Of a stretch of 6,019 nt of DNA, positions 1-5,530 are shown piece by piece (the first letter of the stretch is position 1; each line of letters opens with the position of its first letter). Under the pieces are notes generated by a model. That model was not told the origin of the DNA, did no database searches, and worked only from the letters and a program-made list of their open reading frames with translations. Source of the DNA: an uncultured Alphaproteobacteria bacterium (lineage in GTDB: Bacteria > Pseudomonadota > Alphaproteobacteria > Micropepsales > Micropepsaceae); assembly GCA_937942205.1 (NCBI GenBank), contig CALDFO010000362.1, positions 1 to 6,019 on the forward strand, in the 5' to 3' direction. Made by a program: the position numbers and the translations under genes.

Positions 1-747
1 CTCGATCCTCAGACCGGAAATCTGAAATTGTTCTACCAGCCCACGCCGCACGACCTGCATGACGGGGATGCGACCGCCCCGCTGGCGCTGGTGGACGCGC
101 AGTATCAAGGCCAGGCGCGCAAGCTGCTGATCCAGGCCAACCGCAACGGCTTCCTGTATGTGCTGGACCGGATCAGCGGCAAGCTTCTGTTCGCCAAACC
201 CTTCGTCAAGAAGATGAACTGGGCCAGCCATGTCGGTCCCGACGGGATGCCGGTCCTGCTGCCCGACTATGCGCCCAGCGACGAAGGCCATGTGAAATGC
301 CCGGCGGTGCGCGGCGCCACCAACTGGTTCTCCACCTCCTACAACCCCGGAACCGGCCTGTACTATGTCATGGCCGCCGAGGATTGCGGCTACTACCGCA
401 AGACCGGACGCCAGTACGGTCCCAATCCCGATCTGAAGGACCCCGGCAAGCGCTTCCTGCGCGCCCTGAACATCCATGACGGATCGCTGGCCTGGGAAAA
501 GCCGCTGTCGGGCTCGCATGAGGCCAATTATTCGGGCGTGCTGTCGACGGCGGGCGGCCTGGTCTTCGGCGGGGAGACGGCGGGCGGCTTCGCGGCCGTG
601 GACGCCAAGACCGGCAAGACGCTGTGGAGCTTCCCCACCAATGATTCCTGGCGGGCCTCGCCCATCACCTACATGCTGGACGGCGAGCAATATGTCGCCG
701 CGGCCTCGGGCGGCAACATCATCGCCTTCAAATTGGACGAGAAATAA
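1..747 (+). CDS. PQQ-dependent dehydrogenase, methanol/ethanol family (C-terminal part, 5' end outside window)
   Basis: An open frame runs from the first base to a TAA at 745-747, giving 248 visible residues. It is the C-terminal part of an eight-bladed quinoprotein alcohol dehydrogenase, a periplasmic enzyme that oxidises alcohols or sugars with pyrroloquinoline quinone and passes electrons to a cytochrome. Family landmarks seen in the visible fragment are TPHDLHDGDA (residues 15-24, the region holding the catalytic Asp in this family), NRNGFLYVLDR (47-57), TNWFSTSYNPGTGLYYV (107-123) and the tryptophan-docking repeat VDAKTGKTLWSF (200-211). The usual final blade ITYMLDGEQYVAAASGG follows (222-238). 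No CxxCH haem motif is present and the protein ends directly after the last blade, so no cytochrome domain is fused at the C-terminus. Two positions that I recall as tryptophan in relatives are Leu10 and Gly22 here. The dehydratase gene follows after 43 bases with no terminator between, so the two are probably co-transcribed. The family call is firm; the substrate is unknown. Confidence 0.9.
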   Translation, partial: LDPQTGNLKLFYQPTPHDLHDGDATAPLALVDAQYQGQARKLLIQANRNGFLYVLDRISGKLLFAKPFVKKMNWASHVGPDGMPVLLPDYAPSDEGHVKCPAVRGATNWFSTSYNPGTGLYYVMAAEDCGYYRKTGRQYGPNPDLKDPGKRFLRALNIHDGSLAWEKPLSGSHEANYSGVLSTAGGLVFGGETAGGFAAVDAKTGKTLWSFPTNDSWRASPITYMLDGEQYVAAASGGNIIAFKLDEK

Positions 748-790
748 CCAACCGCCCGATTGGGCGAAAACCGAAGGGGGAGAAAGCAGC

Positions 791-2041
791 ATGATGAAAC
801 GGCGTGACATTCTGACCGGTGCGGCGGCCGTGGCCGCGGGGGTGATTTCCCTGCCGCCGCTGGGCTGGGCGCAGGAAAAATCCAAGCTCAAGATCACCGG
901 CGTCCGGCTGGTGAAGATCACCCCGCGCAATCCCCCGCCGACCTACACCCCGGCGGCAGGCGCCTGGTCCACGCAAGGGGTGGAGGTTTCCGCGCCGCCC
1001 AACATCTATCCGGAATTCCGCCCGACCCGCAGTCTGTTCGCCGCCAAGAATGTGCCGAGCTTCACCGTGGAGATCACCACCGACAAGGGCATTACCGGTT
1101 ATGGTCAGGGCGGTGCGGGCGGCGGCGCGATCGTGATGGGGCATCTGGCGCCCCTGATGATCGGACGCGACCCCTTCGATATCGAGCGCAACTGGGACAT
1201 CAACTGGCGCGTCACCGAGTCCTACGGCCAGGGCGGCGTCACCATGAATGCCATCTCCGGCTTCGACAACGCCCTGTGGGATATTGTCGGCAAGGCGCTG
1301 GGTGAGCCGGTATGGCGGCTGCTGGGCGGCGAGACCAAGCCGCGCATTCCCGCCTATTGCACCGGCAACGACATCGAGCAGCATGTCGAATTCGGCTATA
1401 AGCGGCTGAAGGTCGCGATGCCGGCCGGCCCGATCCGCGGCGAGGAAGGCAAGCGCGAGAATGTCGAACTGGTGGCGCGCGCCCGCAAGGCGGTCGGCCC
1501 GGACGGCGACGTGATGTGCGACTGCTGGATGTCCTGGGACGAGCAATACACCATCGAGATGTGCAAGCTGATGGAACCCTACCGGGTCAAATGGGTGGAG
1601 GAAGTGCTGCCGCCTTATGATTTCGAGGGCTTAGGCAGGCTGCGCAAGAAAATCACCTCGACCAACATCGCCACCGGCGAGCATGTCTATGGCCGCTACG
1701 GTTTCGCCAAGCTGCTGGCCGCCGATGGCGCCTCCATCTGGCAGCCCGATGTCGGCTGGTGCGGCGGCATGAGTGAACTGCGCAAGATCGGCGCCTTGGC
1801 CGAGGCCTATGACATTCCGGTGATCCCGCACAATGGCGGGGCCAATGGCGCGGTGCATTGGTCGATCAGCCATGTCAACGCGCCCTGGTCGGAACTGTTC
1901 ATGCCAGCGCCCGGCGGACCCAAGCAGGTCTATGACATGTTCGAGCAGCAGCATGAAGTCACCCGCGGTCCCGAAGGCATCTACCAGCACCCGCCCCGCA
2001 CGCCGGGCTGGGGCTGGGACGTGGTGGCCACGCCGCTATAG
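791..2041 (+). CDS. Tat-exported enolase-superfamily sugar-acid dehydratase, L-rhamnonate dehydratase-like
   Basis: The 416-residue product belongs to the mandelate racemase/muconate lactonizing enzyme branch of the enolase superfamily. These enzymes remove the proton alpha to a carboxylate on a Mg2+ site; the closest match I recognise is L-rhamnonate dehydratase, which makes 2-keto-3-deoxy acids from aldonates. An N-terminal capping domain (about 33-180) precedes the barrel. The active-site set is complete: metal ligands Asp244 (DCWMSW), Glu270 (KWVEE) and Glu297 (TGEH), with His298 beside the last, and the Asp320 (QPDVGWCGG) and His347 (IPHNGG) pair expected to act as the acid/base. What is unusual is the start: MMKRRDIL, a hydrophobic stretch (9-24) and GWA ahead of Gln28, which read as a twin-arginine signal with cleavage near residue 27. 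Known relatives are cytoplasmic. The first ATG is preceded by AAGGGGGAG at 774-782, eight bases upstream; a second ATG follows at 794. An upstream in-frame extension exists but lies inside the preceding gene. The exact aldonate cannot be told; export is inferred. Confidence 0.88.
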   Translation: MMKRRDILTGAAAVAAGVISLPPLGWAQEKSKLKITGVRLVKITPRNPPPTYTPAAGAWSTQGVEVSAPPNIYPEFRPTRSLFAAKNVPSFTVEITTDKGITGYGQGGAGGGAIVMGHLAPLMIGRDPFDIERNWDINWRVTESYGQGGVTMNAISGFDNALWDIVGKALGEPVWRLLGGETKPRIPAYCTGNDIEQHVEFGYKRLKVAMPAGPIRGEEGKRENVELVARARKAVGPDGDVMCDCWMSWDEQYTIEMCKLMEPYRVKWVEEVLPPYDFEGLGRLRKKITSTNIATGEHVYGRYGFAKLLAADGASIWQPDVGWCGGMSELRKIGALAEAYDIPVIPHNGGANGAVHWSISHVNAPWSELFMPAPGGPKQVYDMFEQQHEVTRGPEGIYQHPPRTPGWGWDVVATPL

Positions 2042-2060
2042 GACCGGCGGCCGCGCAACG

Positions 2061-2094
2061 AAAAGGGCGGTGGCTAAACCACCGCCCTTTTTTT
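2061..2094 (+). terminator. Intrinsic terminator of the dehydratase operon, possibly bidirectional
   Basis: A perfect 13-base stem pairs 2061-2073 (AAAAGGGCGGTGG) with 2079-2091 (CCACCGCCCTTTT) around a five-base loop. Seven T run through 2088-2094. It begins 19 bases after the dehydratase stop codon. The opposite gene ends at 2119, so the same hairpin could stop transcripts from the other side, although that direction has only four T after the stem. This is a direct sequence observation; the activity is inferred. Confidence 0.92.
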
Positions 2095-2118
2095 CCGGTC
2101 CTGCCGGACCACGCCCTA

Positions 2119-3045
2119 TCAGGCCGGCATACGGAAGCGGAACATCCAGCCGACGTCGTCGCAATTGTACATATAGCCGTTCCAGAGCTTGGCGCCGTGA
2201 ATGACCGGCGAGTCCGACGGCAGTTGCAGCCGTTCGGACATCACGCCGGTGGTGGCGTCATGCAGGAAGAAGGCATTGAGGTCGGAATCCGAGGCCCAGA
2301 AATGGGTCTTGGCATCGTTGCTCCAGGCCATGTCGTGCGGACGGCTGCCCGCCGTCTGGAACATGTTCTGCACCACCCAGGTATTCTTATCGATGACGAA
2401 GATCGCGCGGGCGGGCGGCACCGCCACATACAGCAGATCGCCCTTGACCAGGATGCAGTGCGCGCCGGTGCCCGCAGGGCCGACCTGCGCGGCGTCGTCC
2501 TGGCGCCCGGCGCCCTGGCGCCCGCCGGTCGTCGGCGTGCCGGGAACGGGCGGCGGCGGCGGGACCGGCGGATAGGCGGGCTTCAGATTGGTGCGGCGGC
2601 CCGGCACATCGGCGACGGTGCGGTAAATCTGGCCCGCGCCCGGCGTCGAATATTTGGCCTTGAGCTTTCCGGTGCGCGAATCGACCGCGATGATCAGGCG
2701 GTTATAAGTCGAACCGATCCAGGCGGTATCGCCGTCGATGGCGATGCCCGAAGCCGAGCGGACCCCCTCGCAGGTATATTCGCGGATCAGGTTGCCATTC
2801 TGCGGATTGATGAGGGAGGCGTAATTCTCCGGCCCCTGGTCCATGATCCACATGCCCTCGGACGTGACGTCGAGGCCGTTGGGCTTGGCGTGCGGGGTCT
2901 TGTAGAGAACCTCGATCGCGCCGGAGGCGACATTGCGGGTGCGAAGACCCGAGAGATTGGGCAAGGCCGCGAAGGCCAGCTTGGGAAAGGCGGCGAGCAC
3001 GGGCGCAGATGCCGCCATGGCCAGAAGACGCCGACGGTCAACCAT
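2119..3045 (-). CDS. Tat-exported beta-propeller protein (YVTN/NHL/SMP-30-like) with a proline-rich insert
   Basis: The 308-residue protein starts at the ATG ending at 3045, with AGAGGA (3052-3057) six bases upstream, and stops at TGA (2119-2121). MVDRRRLLA followed by a hydrophobic stretch and AFA at 24-26 is a twin-arginine-type signal, so the mature protein should be periplasmic. The body shows repeating propeller strands: PNGLDVTSEGMWIMDQ (55-70), SGIAIDGDTAWIGST (99-113), IIAVDSRTGKLKAKY (118-132), LLYVAVPPARAIFVID (204-219), RPHDMAWSNDAKTHFWASD (235-253) and GYMYNCDDVGWMFRF (290-304). These resemble NHL/YVTN and SMP-30 gluconolactonase-type propellers. I cannot assign the metal ligands of SMP-30, so a lactonase role is only a possibility. 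A proline-rich linker interrupts the propeller at about 157-195. It lies 157 bases downstream of the glucose dehydrogenase-like gene on the same strand, which suggests shared use in sugar oxidation, perhaps as an accessory protein. The protein is real and exported; its function is unknown. Confidence 0.75.
   Translation of the reverse strand: MVDRRRLLAMAASAPVLAAFPKLAFAALPNLSGLRTRNVASGAIEVLYKTPHAKPNGLDVTSEGMWIMDQGPENYASLINPQNGNLIREYTCEGVRSASGIAIDGDTAWIGSTYNRLIIAVDSRTGKLKAKYSTPGAGQIYRTVADVPGRRTNLKPAYPPVPPPPPVPGTPTTGGRQGAGRQDDAAQVGPAGTGAHCILVKGDLLYVAVPPARAIFVIDKNTWVVQNMFQTAGSRPHDMAWSNDAKTHFWASDSDLNAFFLHDATTGVMSERLQLPSDSPVIHGAKLWNGYMYNCDDVGWMFRFRMPA
2461..2577 (-). other. Proline-rich, low-complexity insert within the beta-propeller protein
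   Basis: These bases encode residues 157-195 of the small beta-propeller protein. Nine of the thirteen residues at 159-171 are proline (PPVPPPPPVPGTP). A Gly/Gln/Asp/Ala-rich stretch follows and ends near TGAH. The segment falls between two propeller strands, where a surface loop would be expected. The corresponding DNA is a run of GGC/GCC-type triplets, a sequence type that easily gains or loses units. Confidence 0.7.
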
Positions 3046-3144
3046 GATGTTTCCTCTATTGTTATCGTTTCTTGCTGTGGACGGAAAAGAAGGGTCGTCG
3101 GGATCGAGGCTAGACGGGGGGCCGGGGACAGGTCAACGCGCGCC

Positions 3145-3191
3145 CGCCGCGCCGCCGCCGTCCCTTTCACCAGATGAGGGATGGCGCGGCG
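3145..3191. repeat. GC-rich inverted repeat between the quinoprotein and beta-propeller genes
   Basis: CGCCGCGCC at 3145-3153 is the exact reverse complement of GGCGCGGCG at 3183-3191. Inside it, TCCCT (3161-3165) pairs with AGGGA (3177-3181). It starts 12 bases past the stop codon of the quinoprotein (3203). It could fold at the 3' end of that transcript and slow or end transcription, or protect the RNA end, but no T-tract follows in either direction, so it is not a standard intrinsic terminator. In such GC-rich DNA a nine-base match may also be chance. Confidence 0.4.
3167..3177. promoter_or_regulatory. Candidate operator half of a shared motif, TCACCAGATGA
   Basis: TCACCAGATGA lies 122-132 bases upstream of the start codon of the beta-propeller gene (3045). 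It differs by one base from TCACCAGGTGA at 5458-5468, which sits at a similar distance (117-127 bases) upstream of the quinoprotein start. The shared sequence and position suggest a binding site for one regulator, possibly the neighbouring IclR protein. The identity of the regulator is not visible. Confidence 0.3.
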
Positions 3192-3202
3192 CAGCGGCAG
3201 CC

Positions 3203-5341
3203 TCAGTCACCCGGCGGCGGCGTCCCCGATGCACGCCCCGCGGCATTGGCGGGCTGCGCAGGCGCAGCGGCCGGTTTGGCCGCGCCGCTCGACAGCCGCA
3301 ACACGACAAGGCGTCCGGGGATCGGGCCCGTGCAGGCAATCGCGATATACTGCTGACCGTCCACGGCATAGGTCATGGGCGAACCGGAGGCCCGGCCCGG
3401 CAGGGGCACCGCGCCCACCTCCCGGCCGGTTTTCTTGTCATAGGCCCGCAGCCACCCGCCCAGCTTGCCATCCTTGTCAGTGGTGGCGGTGCCGTCACCG
3501 GCGATGACCAGCGTCTTGGTGACCAGAATGCCCACCTTTCCCTGGCTTCCGGTGCGCGGGATATTCAGCCCCTTGAGCGCGGGATGGTTGCGGACCACAT
3601 CGGGCGTTTCGCCATGCGCGATCTGCCAGCGGATGTCGCCTTCATTCATGTCATAGGCGGTGATACGTCCATAAGGCGGCTTGAAGATCGGCAGCCCCTG
3701 CACCGCCAGGCGGAAGCTGGGCCCCGCCGCGCCCGCGGCGGCATCGGGGTTGCGCGCCAGACCCGACATCATCGGGGAATCGGTGACCGCGGGATCGGAC
3801 GGCAACGCACCGCGCAACCCCACCGAGAGATTGGAGAACATGAACAGGGTGTTGGTTTCCGGATCGAACGCGCCGCCGGGCCATTGCCCCGCGCCATCGC
3901 CGGTCGGAGACGAGACCATCGCCAGCGGGCGCGGCCATTTGCTGAGGATCGGCGCCGCCCACAATCCGCCGGTCTGGTAGTTGGAGATGATCTTGAGGCC
4001 CTCGGCGCGCAGTTCGGGGGTGAAGTCGATCAGGCGCGAGGGGTCCGAGCCGCCTTCATCGAAGGGCGGCGGCTTGGTCGGGATCGGCTGGGTGGGGGAA
4101 TACCATTCCGTGGGCAGATTGCCCTTGGGCACGGGCACTTCGGGGATCGGCCAGACCGGCTTTCCGGTGGCGCGGTCCAGTACGAACAGATAGGCGTGCT
4201 TGGTGGGCTGGGCGATCGCCTTGATCACCCGCCCCTTGACGGTGATGTCGCACAGGATCGGCGCGCAGGGAATGTCGCGGTCCCAGATATCGTGATGAAC
4301 GGTCTGATAGTACCAGACCCGTTTGCCGGTTCTGACATCCAGCGCCGTGATGCAGTCGCCATACAGATTGGCGCCGTGCCGGTTGCCGCCATACCAGTCA
4401 TCGGTCGGCATCTCCGTGCCGATATAGACCAACCCCAATTCGGGATCGGCGCTGTTCTGCGCCCAGTTCCCCATGTTGCCGACCACTTCGGCCGAACCGT
4501 TCAGCCATGTGTCGTAACCGGGCTCGCCCTTCGCCGGCATGGGATGATAGATCCAGAGCCGCTTGCCGGTGCGGATGTCATAGGCGCTGATATAGCCCTT
4601 GATATGGCTCCTGCGCGGCGAGGTGGACGGAAGATGCGCCGCTCCCACCACGATGATGTCGCCCACCACCAGCGGCGTGGCGTTCAGTCCGATATCGTCG
4701 CCGCGCCGTTTGCCGGTGATGTCGATATCCTGGCGCGGATCCACCTTCATCTCGACGATGCCGCCCGTGCCGAAGCCCGGGACGGGCTGGCCGGTCTTGG
4801 CGTCCAGGCAGACAAGTTGAAAGCCCGGCGTCACATAGAGAATCCGCTCCTGGCTGCCGTCCGTCCAATAGCTCAGGCCCCGGCCGAGCTGGCGGGGCGC
4901 GTTGCGGCCCCGCTCCCCCTCGTCGAAATTGAACTTCCAGAGCAGTTCGCCGGTGCGCGCGTTCAGCGCGACCGCGGCACGGCGGGTGCCCGCCGTCAGA
5001 TACAGCACACCGTTCGCCATCAGCGGGGTGGATTGAAGGTTGGGATCGGGCATCGGGCCCAGATTGTCGGGATAGAAATTCCAGACGGTGCTCAGAGCGT
5101 TGAAATTCCCCGCATCGATCTGATCGAGCGCCGAATAGCGCCAGCTGGAAAGATTCCCGCCATAGGTCCGCCAGTCGCCGCGCGCGGTGTCGTAAGGCTG
5201 GGTGGGCAATGGCTCCAGCTTGTAATCACCCGCCTTCTGCATCGCCAGCGGCGTCGCCGCCCTGCCCGGCGTGACCGCCAAAGCGGCCATGGCCGCCACT
5301 CCGCCCATCAAAGTGCTGCGCCGCGTGAACCTTGGAGACAT
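3203..5341 (-). CDS. Tat-exported PQQ-dependent dehydrogenase, membrane glucose dehydrogenase type without membrane domain
   Basis: The 712-residue protein starts at the ATG ending at 5341 and stops at TGA 3203-3205. The ribosome site is weak (AAAAAAGG, 5348-5355). MSPRFTRRSTLMGG plus a hydrophobic run and GRA at 26-28 is a twin-arginine-type signal. The rest follows the quinoprotein glucose dehydrogenase pattern: DWRTYGGNLSSWRYS (56-70), STPLMANGVLYL (104-115), and the docking repeats ALNARTGELLW (125-135), AYDIRTGKRLW (253-263), ALDVRTGKRVW (333-343) and VLDRATGKPVW (387-397). QTVHHDIWDRDIP (346-358) is the segment carrying the catalytic Asp in glucose dehydrogenases, followed by EWYSPTQPIPTKPPPF (412-427). 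Such enzymes oxidise aldoses or polyols in the periplasm. The usual N-terminal membrane helices that reduce ubiquinone are absent and there is no CxxCH, so electrons must leave through a separate partner not in this window. The last 27 residues are an Ala/Pro-rich tail. Substrate unknown; family call firm. Confidence 0.92.
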   Translation of the reverse strand: MSPRFTRRSTLMGGVAAMAALAVTPGRAATPLAMQKAGDYKLEPLPTQPYDTARGDWRTYGGNLSSWRYSALDQIDAGNFNALSTVWNFYPDNLGPMPDPNLQSTPLMANGVLYLTAGTRRAAVALNARTGELLWKFNFDEGERGRNAPRQLGRGLSYWTDGSQERILYVTPGFQLVCLDAKTGQPVPGFGTGGIVEMKVDPRQDIDITGKRRGDDIGLNATPLVVGDIIVVGAAHLPSTSPRRSHIKGYISAYDIRTGKRLWIYHPMPAKGEPGYDTWLNGSAEVVGNMGNWAQNSADPELGLVYIGTEMPTDDWYGGNRHGANLYGDCITALDVRTGKRVWYYQTVHHDIWDRDIPCAPILCDITVKGRVIKAIAQPTKHAYLFVLDRATGKPVWPIPEVPVPKGNLPTEWYSPTQPIPTKPPPFDEGGSDPSRLIDFTPELRAEGLKIISNYQTGGLWAAPILSKWPRPLAMVSSPTGDGAGQWPGGAFDPETNTLFMFSNLSVGLRGALPSDPAVTDSPMMSGLARNPDAAAGAAGPSFRLAVQGLPIFKPPYGRITAYDMNEGDIRWQIAHGETPDVVRNHPALKGLNIPRTGSQGKVGILVTKTLVIAGDGTATTDKDGKLGGWLRAYDKKTGREVGAVPLPGRASGSPMTYAVDGQQYIAIACTGPIPGRLVVLRLSSGAAKPAAAPAQPANAAGRASGTPPPGD

Positions 5342-5408
5342 GGCAAACCTTTTTTGTGCGTTGACGGAATAAATACGATGCGGGAAAGGCTAAACGGCAC
5401 AGCCATGC

Positions 5409-5420
5409 GCGCCTAGGCGC
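5409..5420. promoter_or_regulatory. Perfect 12-base palindrome upstream of the quinoprotein gene
   Basis: GCGCCTAGGCGC is fully self-complementary and lies 68-79 bases upstream of the quinoprotein start codon at 5341. Its centre, CTAG, is a tetranucleotide that is rare in many bacterial genomes. By eye I find only one other CTAG in the window, at 3110-3113, which is also upstream of a minus-strand gene. A regulator dimer could bind here. No known consensus is matched, so this is a candidate only. Confidence 0.35.
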
Positions 5421-5456
5421 CGGGCCTGTCCATGCCGGCGAACCACGATGTGCTCA

Positions 5457-5469
5457 CTCACCAGGTGAG
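5457..5469. promoter_or_regulatory. Inverted repeat CTCACC-A-GGTGAG, candidate operator
   Basis: Two perfect six-base arms surround a single central A. The site lies between the IclR gene end (5531) and the quinoprotein start (5341), 116-128 bases upstream of the latter. Its core TCACCAGGTGA recurs with one mismatch upstream of the beta-propeller gene (3167-3177). Short palindromes are typical of dimeric regulators such as IclR, which makes an operator plausible. It could also be chance or part of the IclR transcript's 3' end. Confidence 0.4.
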
Positions 5470-5530
5470 ACGACCGCTGCCGCTTGCCGGACGACCCGGG
5501 CCACCGCGGCGCAAACGCTCACAAACCCTT

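Noticed and set aside
476..790. In-frame upstream extension of the dehydratase, overlapping the left-edge dehydrogenase
   Set aside because: The added residues are Arg/Pro-rich and come from the shifted frame of the dehydrogenase. The ATG at 791 has a strong ribosome site and begins a proper signal peptide.
728..1546. A 272-codon minus-strand frame opposite the dehydratase
   Set aside because: It mirrors the codon structure of the enolase-superfamily gene and has no motif or ribosome site of its own.
3058..3090. Sigma70-like promoter on the minus strand before the beta-propeller gene (TTTTCC ... GATAAC)
   Set aside because: The boxes match poorly and the -10 would sit almost on the ribosome site, leaving only a few bases of leader.
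2197..3177. A 326-codon plus-strand frame opposite the beta-propeller gene
   Set aside because: The composition is low in complexity and shows no recognisable domain. The minus-strand frame has a signal peptide, a good ribosome site and propeller motifs.
5361..5395. TTGACG on the plus strand as a -35 box
   Set aside because: No acceptable -10 follows at 16-18 bases, and no plus-strand gene starts downstream in this region.
2933..5416. An 827-codon open frame on the plus strand, antisense to the quinoprotein
   Set aside because: Its translation is Arg/Gly/Ala-rich with no family resemblance, while the opposite strand encodes a clear quinoprotein. Long antisense frames are expected in GC-rich coding DNA.
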